Shown piece by piece: positions 16,584 to 26,845 of a DNA stretch of 64,000 nt. The notes under the pieces were generated by a model, which ran no database searches, was not told where the DNA came from, and saw only the letters and a list, made by a program, of their open reading frames with translations. Location of the stretch: positions 2,653,001 to 2,717,000 of the forward strand of contig NZ_CP145607.1 in assembly GCF_036884275.1 (NCBI RefSeq), read 5' to 3'. The position numbers and the translations under genes were made by a program. The first letter of the stretch is position 1; each line of letters starts with the position of its first letter. The DNA is from Sphingomonas kaistensis. GTDB taxonomy: Bacteria > Pseudomonadota > Alphaproteobacteria > Sphingomonadales > Sphingomonadaceae.

Positions 16584-17249
16584 TCAGTGATGTCCGTGGG
16601 GTGACGCGTTGCCGGGAAAGCCGACCTTGTTGGAGAGGATCACCGCCTGGGTCCGGCTGAAGACGTTGAGCTTGGCGAGGATGGCCGACACGTGGGCCTT
16701 CACCGTGGTCATCGATACGTCGAGGTCGAAGGCAATCTGCTTGTTGAGCTTGCCGGCAACGATCAGGCCGAGCACGACCGTCTGCTGCGGCGTCAGCGAG
16801 GCGATCTTGGCGAGTATGGTGTCGCGTTCCTGATCCACCGCATCGGGCGCGTGCAGTTCGTCCGGGACGTAGACGTCGCCCGACAGCACCGCATTCACGG
16901 CCGAGATGATGGCGCTGCGTTTCATCGACTTGACGATGAAGCCCGACGCGCCGGCATCAAGCGCTCCGCGGATATTCTGGCGGTCGGTCGCGGCCGAGAC
17001 CATGATCACCGGAACCGCCGGATGATGGTCGCGGATCCGGGTCAGGCCATCGAACGCCGAGGCGTCGGGGACATGAAGGTCGAGCAGGACGAAATCGAGG
17101 TCGTCCGCGCGGTTCATGCAGTCGAGCGCTTCGGCGATCGAGCTTGCCTCATGGACGGTGCAATCGTCGAAGCCGGCACTGATCAGCGACCGGAGGCCGT
17201 CGCGCATCAGCGGATGATCGTCGACAATCAACACTTGGGTCACGGTCAC
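16584..17249 (-). CDS. NarL/LuxR-family response regulator (ErbR/AgmR-like)
   Basis: A 221-residue two-domain regulator. The N-terminal receiver shows TQVLIVDDHPLMRDGLRSL, the phospho-acceptor in FVLLDLHVPDA, and the switch Lys in FIVKSMKRS. The C-terminal LuxR HTH reads LTPQQTVVLGLIVAGKLNKQ followed by VSMTTVKAHVSAILAKL. I chose GTG at 17249; a second GTG at 17243 is nearly as good, both downstream of AGGGAG. It lies between the kinase and the alcohol dehydrogenase, so it is the best candidate for the direct regulator of the dehydrogenase operon, as ErbR/AgmR is in Pseudomonas. Confidence 0.9.
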   Translation of the reverse strand: MTVTQVLIVDDHPLMRDGLRSLISAGFDDCTVHEASSIAEALDCMNRADDLDFVLLDLHVPDASAFDGLTRIRDHHPAVPVIMVSAATDRQNIRGALDAGASGFIVKSMKRSAIISAVNAVLSGDVYVPDELHAPDAVDQERDTILAKIASLTPQQTVVLGLIVAGKLNKQIAFDLDVSMTTVKAHVSAILAKLNVFSRTQAVILSNKVGFPGNASPHGHH

Positions 17250-17335
17250 CGGCTCCCTGCCTGCGGAGCCTAGCGCGGCCGCAAGCGTCGTCAAAGGGCC
17301 GGGCGCCCGCTCGGGGCGAGCGCCCTGCCAACGGA

Positions 17336-19066
17336 TCATGACGGCAGCTTGAAGACCCAGAGCGAGCCGCCCTGATTGATATGCTGGACGGCCTTGGCGA
17401 CCTCGCCGCCCCACAGCGGAACCGCGCCGCCCCAGCCGCTCATCACCGCGACATATTGCTGGCCGTCCTGCTCCCAGGTGACCGGCGAGCCGACCACGCC
17501 CGACCCGGTGTTGAACTTCCACAATTCCTTGCCGGTCTGCGCGTCGAAGGCCTTGAGATAGCCTTCTGGCGTTCCGGTGAAGACGAGGTTGCCGGCGGTC
17601 GACAGCACCCCGCCCCACAGCGGCGCCTTGTTCTTATATTCCCATTTGATCTTGCCGGTCGCCGGATCCATCGCGCGAAGCACGCCGATGTGGTCTTCGT
17701 AGAGCGGTTTGATGGTGAATCCGGCGCCAAGGTAAGCCGCGCCCTTCTTGTAGGCGACGGGCTCGTTCCAGATGTCCATGCCCCATTCGTTGGATGGAAT
17801 GTAGAACATGCCGGTCTGCTTGCTGTAGCTCATCGGCATCCAGTTCTTGCCGCCGAGGAAGCTCGGCGCGGAGAACACCGTGCTGCCCTTTTCCGCGGTC
17901 GGCGCGCTGGGACGGTTGGCGGCGACGAAATTGGGCCGCCCCTGCTTGTTGAAGCCATTCGCCCAGGTGGTCTTCGAAACGAACGGATTGGCCGAGATAA
18001 ACTTGCCGTTGGTGCGGTCGAGGACGAAGAAATAGCCGTTGCGATCGGCTTTGGCGCCGAGCTTGCGGCCGCCGGCGTCGAACGGGATGAATTCGTTCAC
18101 CCCGTCGAAGTCCCAGCCGTCGTGCGGCGTGGTCTGATAATGCCACTTGATCTCGCCACTGTCGGGATCGAGCGCGACGGTCGACGAGGTATAGAGGTTG
18201 TCGCCCGGGCGAAGGTGGCTGTTCCAGGGAGCCGGGTTGCCGGTGCCGAAATAGAGCAGGTTGGTGCCCGGATCGTAGGTGCCGCCGAGCCAGGTGGCGC
18301 CGCCGCCGCTCTTCCACAGGTCGCCCTGCCAGCTTGCATTGAGCTTGCCGGTCATGGTCGAGGGCTTGCCGTTCAATTGTCCCACATGGCCCTCGACGGT
18401 CGGCCGCGACCAGACCAGTTCGCCGGTGTTGACGTCGCGGGCCTCGACCTTGCCGACGATGCCGAACTCGCCGCCCGAATTGCCGTAGATGACCTTGCCC
18501 TTCACGATCAGCGGAGCGGCCGTGAAGCTGTAGCCGGCGTCGTAGGGCGCGAGGGTTTTGTTCCAGATCACCTTCCCGGTCTGGCGGTTGAGCGCGACGA
18601 GATGCGCATCGAGCGTTCCGAAGATGATCTTGTCACCGTAGATGGCGGCACCGCGATTGACGACGTCGCAGCACGGCATGATTCCGTCTGGGAGGCGGGC
18701 GTCATACTGCCATTTCTCTTCCCCGGTGCGGGCGTCGAAGGCGAACACCCGGCTGTACGAACCGGTGACGTAGATCATGCCGTCATAGACGATCGGCTGC
18801 GATTCCTGGCCGCGCTGCTTTTCGCCGCCGAGCGAGGCGGTGTAGGCCGGGACCATCCGGCCGACGTTGTCGGCGTTGATCTTCGTCAGCGTGCTGAAGC
18901 GCTGGCCTTGCGGCCCCATGCCATAGGTCAGGACGTCGCCGGGAGTCGCGGCGTCGTTCATCAGCTCCGCATCGCCGGGGCCTGCGGATTGCGCGCTTAG
19001 CGGGCCGGTCAGCCCCAGCGTTGCAGCCGCCAGAATCGTGGTCGAGCGCATCATGATCTTGAACAT
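17336..19066 (-). CDS. PQQ-dependent alcohol dehydrogenase with lanthanide-type active site (ExaF/PedH-like)
   Basis: A 576-residue periplasmic quinoprotein, signal peptide to about residue 26, with eight-bladed propeller repeats. The vicinal disulfide that packs on PQQ is C132-C133 (MPCCDVV). Metal ligands are E200 (GGEFG), N277 (GTGNPAPWN) and catalytic D319, followed by D321 in WDFDGVNEF. The second Asp two residues after the catalytic one is the mark of lanthanide-using XoxF/ExaF enzymes; calcium enzymes usually have Ala, Ser or Thr there. The C-terminal half ([28 protein letters not shown]) resembles ethanol dehydrogenases more than methanol ones. ATG at 19066 follows GGAGGGG. No fused cytochrome domain, so it needs a separate electron acceptor. 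Confidence 0.93.
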   Translation of the reverse strand: MFKIMMRSTTILAAATLGLTGPLSAQSAGPGDAELMNDAATPGDVLTYGMGPQGQRFSTLTKINADNVGRMVPAYTASLGGEKQRGQESQPIVYDGMIYVTGSYSRVFAFDARTGEEKWQYDARLPDGIMPCCDVVNRGAAIYGDKIIFGTLDAHLVALNRQTGKVIWNKTLAPYDAGYSFTAAPLIVKGKVIYGNSGGEFGIVGKVEARDVNTGELVWSRPTVEGHVGQLNGKPSTMTGKLNASWQGDLWKSGGGATWLGGTYDPGTNLLYFGTGNPAPWNSHLRPGDNLYTSSTVALDPDSGEIKWHYQTTPHDGWDFDGVNEFIPFDAGGRKLGAKADRNGYFFVLDRTNGKFISANPFVSKTTWANGFNKQGRPNFVAANRPSAPTAEKGSTVFSAPSFLGGKNWMPMSYSKQTGMFYIPSNEWGMDIWNEPVAYKKGAAYLGAGFTIKPLYEDHIGVLRAMDPATGKIKWEYKNKAPLWGGVLSTAGNLVFTGTPEGYLKAFDAQTGKELWKFNTGSGVVGSPVTWEQDGQQYVAVMSGWGGAVPLWGGEVAKAVQHINQGGSLWVFKLPS

Positions 19067-19170
19067 CACACCCCTCCGTTGCAGCGGCTCGCGCACTTTG
19101 CCTGGCGCTACCCCTGTTAAGACCCGGTCAGGCTACTTGGTTGAGCGAGGCGGCATATTGCACCTTGGGC

Positions 19171-20022
19171 CTAGCCCCGAAGCGGTGCCTTGGGCGTCAC
19201 CCCGTAGCGGGCGAAGATCGGATCGAGGCTCCTGTCCGCGCGCATCGCGACGATCAGTTCCTCGACCGCGTCGCCAAGGTCGCGGCTGTCGTCCCGAACG
19301 GCGATCCCGACATCCCAGCCCGCACTCGGCAGCGCGGGCAGCGGTCCCTTGCGCGGGATGAAGGACTTGCCCGACGGCTGGGCCATTGCGAACTCGACCT
19401 GGGCGCGGGACGCCATCACCACGTCGGCCTTGTCCGCGGGGATGAGATCGAGCGCAGCCTTGGCGCTCATCTCGTGGCGAACGTCGCCGCGAAGCACGCC
19501 GCCGAAACTTCCCGTCAGGTAAAAATCGGGAATCGAATCGAGCTCCGCCGCCAGCCGCTTGCCCTTGAACTGCGGCGGCGGCACTTCGCAATCGACCTCG
19601 CGTGAGCAGGCGAGCGCGAAGCCTTCGCGGTAATAAGGCGCGACGATCGCGACCCGGTCGTTCTGCTTGGCGAACTGCGGATCGTAGGGAACGTGAAGCA
19701 TGATGTCGGCGACGCCCCCGCCGATCAGCGAGCCACGCCAGATCATGTTGCGAAGGTCGTCATCGGCGCTTTCGTCCGCCATGAAATCCATGATCTCGGC
19801 TTTGAGCCCAAGCCTGGCGGCGAGCGCCTTGCCCAAGTCGACGTCGATGCCGGTGAAGGCCTCGCCCTCCTTCCATGACCAGGGCGCGAAGTCGCGATAG
19901 ACCGCGACCTTGAGCACACCTGTCTCGCGCACTTTTCGAAGCGGGGCGGCGAAGGCGGTGGAAACCGAAAGGGTGCTGGCGGCGGCGAGACCTCCTGCAA
20001 CGAAGGCGCGGCGGGAAAGCAT
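19171..20022 (-). CDS. Quinoprotein-associated periplasmic substrate-binding protein (MxaJ/XoxJ-like)
   Basis: A 283-residue extracellular solute-binding-like protein. The N-terminus MLSRRAFVAGGLAAASTLSV is a signal with a Tat-like SRRAF box. The mature part has the family-3 binding fold: VLKVAVYRDFAPWSW, GEAFTGIDVDLGKALAARLG, ADIMLHVPYD. In quinoprotein loci such proteins are thought to help the dehydrogenase meet its cytochrome or mature, rather than feed an ABC transporter; no permease is nearby. It starts one base after the cytochrome c stop and precedes the dehydrogenase, so the order in transcription is cytochrome, binding protein, dehydrogenase. Confidence 0.87.
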   Translation of the reverse strand: MLSRRAFVAGGLAAASTLSVSTAFAAPLRKVRETGVLKVAVYRDFAPWSWKEGEAFTGIDVDLGKALAARLGLKAEIMDFMADESADDDLRNMIWRGSLIGGGVADIMLHVPYDPQFAKQNDRVAIVAPYYREGFALACSREVDCEVPPPQFKGKRLAAELDSIPDFYLTGSFGGVLRGDVRHEMSAKAALDLIPADKADVVMASRAQVEFAMAQPSGKSFIPRKGPLPALPSAGWDVGIAVRDDSRDLGDAVEELIVAMRADRSLDPIFARYGVTPKAPLRG

Positions 20023-20023
20023 C

Positions 20024-20452
20024 CTATTCTTCGTGAACGGTGTCGAGCCAGCTGCGGATCGCCCAGCCGGCTTTCTGGCCGAGCACATCGCCGATCGGGG
20101 GCATGTAGACCTTGCCGTCGCGGCTCGACCCCTTGTGGTAGCGCTGGATGTACCAGGCATCCCCCGCTTCGCCCACGTCGAGGTAGCGAAGGTCGGGAGC
20201 GATCCCGCCGCTGATCCCTTCGAGGCCATGACAGCGCGCGCAATTCTGGTTGTAGGCCGACTTGCCGATCGCGATCGCTTTGGGATTGCCGCGATACGGG
20301 TTCTTCTCGATCCAGGCTTCGCCGATGTCGGGCAGCGCGCTGGTGTCCACCGCCTGCAGAACCACGTTGCCGTGCGCGGTGACCCGCGACGTGACGGCGG
20401 CGGCGAGGGTGGCAACGCTTGCCATCAACGCGAGGCTCGCAAGGTGACGCAT
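20024..20452 (-). CDS. Class I cytochrome c, electron acceptor of the PQQ dehydrogenase
   Basis: A 142-residue exported cytochrome c. A signal peptide is followed by a mature N-terminal extension, and one haem site C71-A-R-C74-H75 (NQNCARCHGLEG). A downstream KVYMPPIGDVLG gives the likely Met axial ligand. ATG at 20452 follows GGAGAAAGTGGAT. It heads the leftward operon with the binding protein and the alcohol dehydrogenase, so it is the natural electron acceptor (PedF/XoxG role). That role is inferred from position and family. It is divergent from the beta-propeller gene with about 125 bases for promoters. Confidence 0.9.
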   Translation of the reverse strand: MRHLASLALMASVATLAAAVTSRVTAHGNVVLQAVDTSALPDIGEAWIEKNPYRGNPKAIAIGKSAYNQNCARCHGLEGISGGIAPDLRYLDVGEAGDAWYIQRYHKGSSRDGKVYMPPIGDVLGQKAGWAIRSWLDTVHEE

Positions 20453-20577
20453 ATCCACTTTCTCCAATTCCGCGCGAAATCTAAATCCGTTCAAGACCTT
20501 ATGGATTGTCCGCCCGTCGCCCCCCATTAGACTTTGGTAGTAGAGAAGGTCGGCGCGACACGGGGGATAAAGCGGCT

Positions 20578-21534
20578 ATGAAAGTCTTAAGCCTGCTGGC
20601 GCTTGCCGCCCTTCCCCTCCCCGCCGCCGCGACGACGGTCTATGTTTCCAACGAGAGGGCCGGCAGCGTCACCGTGTTCGATGGCGACACGCTGAAACCG
20701 ATCGCGACCTGGAAGGTCGGCAAGCGGCCACGCGGAATCATGCTCAGCCACGACTTCAAAAAACTGTACGTCTGCGCCAGCGACGACAATGCCGTGCTCG
20801 AGCTCGATCCCAGGACCGGCGCGCTGCTGAAGATTTATCCCGCCGGCGAAGATCCCGAACAGTTCGCTCTTTCGCCGGACGGGCGGACGATCGTCACGTC
20901 CAACGAACGGGAAAGCCAGGTCACCGCGATCGACCTGCCGAGCGGAAGCGTTGCCTGGCAGACCGGCGTTGGCGGGGAGCCGGAGGGAATCGCCATCAGT
21001 CCCGACGGCAAGCTGGTCGTATCGACTGCCGAAGAAAGCAACGAAGTCGCGTTTATCGACATGGCGACGCACAAGGTCGTCAGCACGCTGGCGGTGAGCG
21101 AGCGGCCGCGGCATGCGGAATTCACCGCCGATGGTCGCAAGGTCTGGATCAGTTCCGAGATTGCGGGCGAGGTGCAGGTGGTCGACGTCGCGACTCGCAC
21201 GATCGACAAGGTGATCCGCTTCGCCCCGCCCGGGGTGGCGGAGGAGAAAATCCTTCCCGACGGGATCCGCTTCACTCCGGACGGAAAGACCGCGATCGTC
21301 GCGCTCGGCCGGGCCAATGTTGTCGCCATGGTCGATGTCGCGAGCCTTGCGCCGCGCAACTATGTGCCGGTCGGCAAGCGCGTCTGGCATCTCGCGATCA
21401 CCGCCGATGGAAAGCGCGCCTTCGCGGCCAACGGACTTTCGGCCAATGTCTCGGTCATTGACCTCCCCACCGAAAAGGTCGTCGCAACCGTTCCCGCAGA
21501 GGAAGGAGCATGGGGCGTCGCGATCGCGCCCTGA
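20578..21534 (+). CDS. PQQ-catabolism-associated YVTN beta-propeller protein
   Basis: A 318-residue secreted seven-blade propeller. The signal peptide ends near AAATT, and repeated blades show the YVTN pattern: TVYVSNERAGSVTVFDGDTL, KLYVCASDDNAVLELD, TIVTSNERESQVTAIDL, AFAANGLSANVSVIDL. Proteins of this type are regular members of PQQ alcohol-oxidation clusters but their biochemical role is unknown. ATG at 20578 has a GGGGGA upstream at long spacing. It is transcribed away from the cytochrome/dehydrogenase operon and toward the porin. Confidence 0.87.
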   Translation: MKVLSLLALAALPLPAAATTVYVSNERAGSVTVFDGDTLKPIATWKVGKRPRGIMLSHDFKKLYVCASDDNAVLELDPRTGALLKIYPAGEDPEQFALSPDGRTIVTSNERESQVTAIDLPSGSVAWQTGVGGEPEGIAISPDGKLVVSTAEESNEVAFIDMATHKVVSTLAVSERPRHAEFTADGRKVWISSEIAGEVQVVDVATRTIDKVIRFAPPGVAEEKILPDGIRFTPDGKTAIVALGRANVVAMVDVASLAPRNYVPVGKRVWHLAITADGKRAFAANGLSANVSVIDLPTEKVVATVPAEEGAWGVAIAP

Positions 21535-21633
21535 TCTGCGGCCCGCCCGAAAGTCCAATATTCGCGCCAATCCACTTAAATCAGCTTTTGCCCCCATCGC
21601 CAGGCTGTGGCCGGCACGAACGGGGGAGGCACC

Positions 21634-23094
21634 ATGAAGACCCTATCCAAGACTCTGCTCGCGGGAACCGCGCTTTCGCTGGCGCTGGGCGTCGCGACAC
21701 CCGCCTATGCGGCCGGCGATACGTCCGCCGCGCTGCTGCTGCGGCTCAAGGAAAAGGGAATCCTTTCCGACGAGGAGTATAACGAGCTGATGGCCGGCCT
21801 CAAGACCGAGGCCGCCGCAGCCACCAGCGTCACGCCGACGTCCGGAGCGCCGGGCGAACCGCAGGCCGCGGCAGCCGCCGCGCTCGACGACAAGAAGCTG
21901 GTGCGGGTGATGGACGGCGGCGGCGTCGGCCTCAACGTCGGGGGCGTCAACCTCAAGGTTTCGGGCAGCGTCAACGCCTTCTACACCCACGAGAATGCCG
22001 ATACGCCGGGCGCTCGCACGACCGTCGTCGGCGGTCTCGCATCGGTCGGCAGCAACACCTCCGCGGTGCGCAACGGGCTGCTTCCGGGCTTCCTCAAGTT
22101 CGACCTGACCACAAACCAGGCCGGATGGGACGTTGGCGCGCATTTCGGCATGTATCCCGGCATCAACAGCGTGTCCGGGGTTGGCGGCGCCAACAGCGCG
22201 GGATCGCCGCAGGCACTGTCGACCGCCGGGATCGATTTCCGTCAGACCTACATCACGGTTGGACGCCCCGAAGTCGGCGAGTTCAAGCTCGGCCGCGACA
22301 TCGGGCTGTTCGCATCGGGCGCGATCCTCAATGACATCACCCTGCTGGCGGTCGGCACGCCGGGCAACAATCCGGCGCCGTCCAACACCTCGCTTGGGCG
22401 GATCGGCGTCGGCTACATCTACACCGACTTCCAGCCGCAGATCACCTACACCTCGCCGAAGTTCGGCGGACTTCAGGTGTCGGCGGGGATGTTCCAGCCG
22501 CTGCAGACACTTGGCAGCACCGCGTTCGAGACCAATGGGGCGCCCGGCTTCCAGGGCAAGGTCACCTACGACGCCAAGGTCGGCGACGTCGGCGCGAGCC
22601 TGTGGGTGAGCGGGCTGTCGCAGAAGCACCGCAACGGCGCGCTCGGCACCTACACCGGCCGGGCCGTCGACGCCGGCGCAAAGCTGAGCTTCGGGCCGGC
22701 CGCCTTGACCGGCTATTACTACACCGGGAAGGGGGTCGGCACGACGGCGCTGTTCCTGTTCGCCACCGACGGCGCGGGCAACCGCCGCAAGTCGGACGGC
22801 TATTACCTCCAAGGCACGGTGGGTCTCGGCAAGTTCACGGCGGGCGCCAGCTATGGCCGAAGCAATCTCGACTTGACCGGCGCCGAGCGAGCCAATCGCG
22901 ATCGCCGGACCACCACCGGCCTCTACTCACCGCTGCTGGTCGACCATAATTCGAGCTATGTCGGGCAGCTTCGCTATGGCCTGACCGGCTGGGTCACGCT
23001 GATCGGCGAATATACCCGCACCACCTCGGTCGCGACCGGCGGCAACCAGGCCGAAAGCGACGCGATATCGCTGGGTTCGATCATCTTCTTCTGA
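21634..23094 (+). CDS. Outer-membrane porin
   Basis: A 486-residue porin with a signal peptide ([20 protein letters not shown], cleaved after YA-A) and a short N-terminal segment [20 protein letters not shown], a common periplasmic helix in such porins. The rest is a glycine-rich 16-strand-type barrel ([35 protein letters not shown]) ending in ISLGSIIFF with terminal Phe. GGGGGAGG precedes ATG at 21634. An intrinsic terminator follows. It probably admits the alcohol or carboxylate substrate; that is inferred from position. Confidence 0.87.
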   Translation: MKTLSKTLLAGTALSLALGVATPAYAAGDTSAALLLRLKEKGILSDEEYNELMAGLKTEAAAATSVTPTSGAPGEPQAAAAAALDDKKLVRVMDGGGVGLNVGGVNLKVSGSVNAFYTHENADTPGARTTVVGGLASVGSNTSAVRNGLLPGFLKFDLTTNQAGWDVGAHFGMYPGINSVSGVGGANSAGSPQALSTAGIDFRQTYITVGRPEVGEFKLGRDIGLFASGAILNDITLLAVGTPGNNPAPSNTSLGRIGVGYIYTDFQPQITYTSPKFGGLQVSAGMFQPLQTLGSTAFETNGAPGFQGKVTYDAKVGDVGASLWVSGLSQKHRNGALGTYTGRAVDAGAKLSFGPAALTGYYYTGKGVGTTALFLFATDGAGNRRKSDGYYLQGTVGLGKFTAGASYGRSNLDLTGAERANRDRRTTTGLYSPLLVDHNSSYVGQLRYGLTGWVTLIGEYTRTTSVATGGNQAESDAISLGSIIFF

Positions 23095-23104
23095 TCGCCT
23101 CCTA

Positions 23105-23142
23105 GGTGCGCCGTCCGAACAGCGGCGGCGCACCCCTTTTTT
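23105..23142 (+). terminator. Intrinsic terminator after the porin gene
   Basis: GGTGCGCCG (23105-23113) pairs perfectly with CGGCGCACC (23126-23134) and is followed by CCTTTTTT. It ends ten bases after the porin stop and just before the acetyl-CoA synthetase ribosome site, so the synthetase is likely to need its own promoter or read-through. Confidence 0.88.
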
Positions 23143-23155
23143 GTTCGGAGCCGTC

Positions 23156-25081
23156 ATGGCCAGCACATTCTTCGACCCGGATTCCGAGCTATCGCACCCC
23201 GCCGCGCTTGACGCGAAAGGCTATGCCGAGGCCTACCGCCGGTCGATCGGGGACGGCGAAGCCTATTGGAACGCTGAAGTCGACCGACTCGACTGGATCA
23301 GGCGTCCCACCCGTTTCGACGAAAGCAGCTTCGACGAAGCCGACTTCCAGGTCCGCTGGTTCGCCGACGGCCTGCTGAACGTCAGCGCCAATTGTCTCGA
23401 CCGGCACCTCGACGAACTCGGCGACACGCCGGCGATCATCTGGGAGCCGGACGACCCCTCCGCCGCGTCCCGCACCCTCACCTATCGCGAGCTCCATCGG
23501 GAGATCTGCCGCTTCGCCAATGTGCTCAAACGCCTTGGCGTGAAGCGCGGCGACAGGGTCACCCTCTACCTGCCGATGATCCCCGAGGCGGCGATGGCGA
23601 TGCTCGCCTGCGCGCGGATCGGGGCGATCCACTCGGTGGTGTTCGGGGGATTCTCGCCCGAAAGCATCGCGCAGCGGATCGTCGATTGCGACAGCAGCAT
23701 CTGCATCACCGCCGATCAGGGGCTGCGCGGCGGGAAAGTGGTGCCACTGCAGGCCAATGTCGCGGCCGCCGCCAAGCTTGCGCCGTCGCTGACCACCCGC
23801 CTGATCATTCGCACCGCCGATGCGCCGCTGGTGCTCGAGCCGGGCGAACACGAGTATGCGGTGCTGGTCGCCGACGTCGACGACGACTGCCCGCCCGAGC
23901 CGATGAACGCGGAGGATCCGTTGTTCATCCTCTACACCTCGGGATCGACCGGGAAGCCCAAGGGGGTGGTGCATTCGAGCGGCGGTTATCTGCTGTGGGC
24001 CAGCCTCACCCATCAGACCGCGTTCGACTATCGCCGCGGCGAAGTATTCTGGTGCGCGGCCGACGTCGGCTGGATCACGGGACACAGCTACATCGTCTAT
24101 GGCCCGCTCGCGAACGGCGCGACCACGCTGATGTTCGAAGGCGTGCCGACCTGGCCGACCCCGGCGCGCTTCTGGGAGGTGGTAGACCGCCACCAGGTGA
24201 CGACGCTGTTCACCGCACCGACGGTGCTGCGCGCGCTGATGCGCGAGGGCGATCATCACGTGACGTCGACCTCGCGCATCAGCTTGCGGCTGCTCGGCTC
24301 GGTTGGAGAGCCGATCAACCCGGAAGCCTGGCGCTGGTTTCACGAGGTTCCGGGCGGAGGTCGCTGCCCGATCGTCGACATGTGGTGGCAGACCGAGACC
24401 GGCGGAGGCATGATCATGCCGCTGCCCGGCGCCTGGCCGCAGAAGCCTGGATCCGCCACCCTTCCCTTCATGGGCGTCGAGCCGGTCATCGTCGATGGCG
24501 AGGGCCGGCGGCTGGAGGGAGCGACCGAAGGCAATCTGTGCATCGTGCGTAGCTGGCCGGGGCAGATGCGCACCGTGTGGAATGATCACGAGCGCTTCTT
24601 CCAGACCTACTTCTCGACTTTTCGCGGCCTTTATTTCACGGGCGACGGGTGCCGCCGCGACGAGGACGGCTATTACTGGATCACCGGGCGCGTCGACGAT
24701 GTCATCAATGTCTCCGGCCACCGGCTCGGCACCGCCGAGATCGAAAGCGCGCTGGTCCTTCATCCCGCCGTAGCGGAAGCCGCCGTGGTCGGCTTTCCCC
24801 ACGACCTCAAAGGCCAGGGCATCCACGCCTACGTCATCCTCAACGCGGGCTCGGCGGCGGAGAGCGAGCAGCTTCGCCAGTGGGTGCGCAAGGAGATCGG
24901 CCCGATCGCCACCCCCGACCGCATCCAGTTCGCGCCGGGGCTTCCCAAGACCCGTTCGGGCAAGATCATGCGGCGGATCCTGCGCAAGGTGGCTGAGGGG
25001 GATTTCGCCAATTTCGGCGATACCTCGACGCTGGCCGAACCGGGGGTGGTCGACGCGCTGGTCGCGCAGCGGGTCGCCTAG
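23156..25081 (+). CDS. acs: Acetyl-CoA synthetase
   Basis: A 641-residue acyl-CoA synthetase of the Acs family that turns acetate, ATP and CoA into acetyl-CoA. The N-terminus [19 protein letters not shown] and the [10 protein letters not shown] segment are typical of Acs. The ATP loop is [15 protein letters not shown], the adenylate region [15 protein letters not shown], the hinge [17 protein letters not shown], and the C-terminal [11 protein letters not shown] holds the regulatory lysine usually acetylated. ATG at 23156 follows CGGAG. It closes the route from alcohol through aldehyde and acetate to central metabolism. Its stop overlaps the convergent metallohydrolase stop by four bases (CTAG). 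Confidence 0.94.
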   Translation: MASTFFDPDSELSHPAALDAKGYAEAYRRSIGDGEAYWNAEVDRLDWIRRPTRFDESSFDEADFQVRWFADGLLNVSANCLDRHLDELGDTPAIIWEPDDPSAASRTLTYRELHREICRFANVLKRLGVKRGDRVTLYLPMIPEAAMAMLACARIGAIHSVVFGGFSPESIAQRIVDCDSSICITADQGLRGGKVVPLQANVAAAAKLAPSLTTRLIIRTADAPLVLEPGEHEYAVLVADVDDDCPPEPMNAEDPLFILYTSGSTGKPKGVVHSSGGYLLWASLTHQTAFDYRRGEVFWCAADVGWITGHSYIVYGPLANGATTLMFEGVPTWPTPARFWEVVDRHQVTTLFTAPTVLRALMREGDHHVTSTSRISLRLLGSVGEPINPEAWRWFHEVPGGGRCPIVDMWWQTETGGGMIMPLPGAWPQKPGSATLPFMGVEPVIVDGEGRRLEGATEGNLCIVRSWPGQMRTVWNDHERFFQTYFSTFRGLYFTGDGCRRDEDGYYWITGRVDDVINVSGHRLGTAEIESALVLHPAVAEAAVVGFPHDLKGQGIHAYVILNAGSAAESEQLRQWVRKEIGPIATPDRIQFAPGLPKTRSGKIMRRILRKVAEGDFANFGDTSTLAEPGVVDALVAQRVA

Positions 25082-26025
25082 CGCGCGTCCACCCGTGGCA
25101 GCTGCGTGGCTTCAAGCGCCGGGTAGAAATGCGCCACCGAGCGTTGCAGTTCGTAGCGGGCCGCCTTGAGCGAGGCGAAGCGCGCGGGGATCGGCACGTT
25201 GCCGGCCTCGACCATGTCGAGCCCTGCTGCCAGCGACCCGCGAAGGTTTTCCTGGACCCAGTCGATCCAGGCCTCGGTCTGATCGATTGCCAGGGTCGGG
25301 GTCGGATCGAATGGGCCGTGCCCCGGGAGTACCGACCTATGCGGAAGAGCACGAAGGGTCGCGAGCGACTGCTTCCAGCGCGCAACGTCCGCATGAGGGG
25401 TCGACGCGGCGCGCCCGTTGAACACTAGGTCACCGGCGATCAGGACGCCGCTTTTCTCGTCCATGATGACAAGGTCGCTGGCGCTGTGCCCGCCGAGTGG
25501 CAGCAGGCGCAAGGGACGTCCTCCGATCGTCTCGACCCCGGCAGCGGCCGTTCGTCCCGGTAAGTTGAATTCGGTCCCCCGCATCCAGTCACCGAGCAAT
25601 CGGTACATGCCGTCGGCAAAGCCCTGGTGCTCGGTGAGCGGCAGGTCGCGGAATTGGCGGGTGGCAGCGACAATGGCGGGGTCGAAGGCCGCTGCGCCAT
25701 AATCGTGGTCGGGGTGGAAGTGCGTGAGGTAGACGCGGGCAACCGTGCCGCCGCCCAGCCTTGCCGCCACCGCCTTGAGCTCGGTCCCGTAGCGCAGCGA
25801 CGGGCCCGCATCGACCACCACCGCACCGGCATCGGTCGCAATGATCGCGAGATTGGCGATGGCGCCGCCATTGCTGCTAGCAATCGGTTCATCCGCGCCG
25901 CGAACGATCCAGATCCCGTCACCGACCGGCTCGGGGCGAATGCGGTAGCCAAAAGGTTGCGCCAGCGCCGGCGGAGCAGCGACGGCGGCGAGTGCTCCAC
26001 CTAGAAAGGCGCGCCGGCGGATCAG
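25078..26025 (-). CDS. Quinoprotein relay system MBL-fold metallohydrolase, apparent CTG start
   Basis: A 315-residue metallo-beta-lactamase-fold protein. The N-terminus [20 protein letters not shown] with ALAQ is a Tat-type signal peptide, then [12 protein letters not shown] and the metal motif [14 protein letters not shown], with later histidines in [10 protein letters not shown] and VLPGHGPFD. No ATG, GTG or TTG lies in frame upstream of the signal peptide; the first such codon, near 25821, would delete it and the first strands. I therefore place the start at CTG 26025, which overlaps the SoxYZ-like stop as CTGA, the form an ATGA overlap would take after one substitution. Proteins of this type accompany SoxYZ-like carriers in quinoprotein loci. 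Confidence 0.8.
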   Translation of the reverse strand: MIRRRAFLGGALAAVAAPPALAQPFGYRIRPEPVGDGIWIVRGADEPIASSNGGAIANLAIIATDAGAVVVDAGPSLRYGTELKAVAARLGGGTVARVYLTHFHPDHDYGAAAFDPAIVAATRQFRDLPLTEHQGFADGMYRLLGDWMRGTEFNLPGRTAAAGVETIGGRPLRLLPLGGHSASDLVIMDEKSGVLIAGDLVFNGRAASTPHADVARWKQSLATLRALPHRSVLPGHGPFDPTPTLAIDQTEAWIDWVQENLRGSLAAGLDMVEAGNVPIPARFASLKAARYELQRSVAHFYPALEATQLPRVDAR

Positions 26026-26783
26026 CCCTTGGCGCTCGCCACCGTGGCGCGATACTCCACGCCATTGGTATCGCGGCCCTCGACCGTCAGCGTCTTGCCG
26101 GACGTCGTGGGACGCAGGGTGAAGACCGGATCCTCCGATACGGCGGCCTGCAGGTCGAGCGTTCCGACCCTCGATCCGTCGGCGGCGGTGATGGCGAAGC
26201 GCTCGAGGAAGTAGGCGGGGATGTTGTCAACGAACCCGGTGTCCATGGGGTGGCGGAAGGCGAGCCGCAGGGTATTTCCCTGCGCCGCCTGCCATTGTTC
26301 ACCGCGGACCTCGCCGAGATGCTGGGCCCAGTCACCCTTCACTCGGCTGACTGGGGGTGCGGAGCAGCCGCCGCCCGCCGCGTCGATCCAGCCGCCGCCG
26401 ACCAGCCAGCTGCCGTCCGCAAGCTGTACCGCGCCGCGCACCGGCGTGCGCTGGTCGAGCTTGACCCGAAGCGAGAGGTAGGGCTCGGCGGCTTCCGGAC
26501 GATAGTCGACCGCCTGCTGGATCGGATTGAGGTCGATCATCACGATCATGCGCTTCACGCCCTCGATCCCGCGCGCGTCGACGGTGACCGGAAAGACCCG
26601 CTGGTTCTCCGCGATTTGGGGGAACACGACCTTTACCCTCGGATCGAAGCGCACCACCGCATCCGGACCGAAGATACGTTCGCCGACAAAATCCCACATG
26701 GGCGACCTCAGCGGATCGGCGGGAAGCGCCGCTGCCGGCGTCGCCGCCATCGCGGCGAGAAGGAGGATGATCGATCTTGGCAT
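26022..26783 (-). CDS. Quinoprotein dehydrogenase-associated SoxYZ-like carrier
   Basis: A 253-residue exported protein with a signal peptide (MPRSIILLLAAMAATPAAA). The first half resembles SoxY, with the cysteine carrier motif GGGC in WIDAAGGGCSAPPV, and the second half resembles SoxZ (RLAFRHPMDTGFVDNIPAYF). Fused SoxYZ-like carriers of this kind are found with PQQ dehydrogenases and an MBL hydrolase, presumably carrying an intermediate on the cysteine; the chemistry is not established. It is coupled to the metallohydrolase by a stop/start overlap and is divergent from the CXXCW gene with 62 bases between starts. Confidence 0.88.
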   Translation of the reverse strand: MPRSIILLLAAMAATPAAALPADPLRSPMWDFVGERIFGPDAVVRFDPRVKVVFPQIAENQRVFPVTVDARGIEGVKRMIVMIDLNPIQQAVDYRPEAAEPYLSLRVKLDQRTPVRGAVQLADGSWLVGGGWIDAAGGGCSAPPVSRVKGDWAQHLGEVRGEQWQAAQGNTLRLAFRHPMDTGFVDNIPAYFLERFAITAADGSRVGTLDLQAAVSEDPVFTLRPTTSGKTLTVEGRDTNGVEYRATVASAKG

Positions 26784-26845
26784 ACTACTTTGGTGGTATC
26801 TACAGCGGCGGCAGGCCCTCTACTATTCAACCAAGGGAGGAGCCG

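Noticed and set aside
17381..19000. 539-codon rightward frame opposite the PQQ dehydrogenase
   Set aside because: Antisense shadow with Arg/Gly/Val-rich low-complexity content and no motifs.
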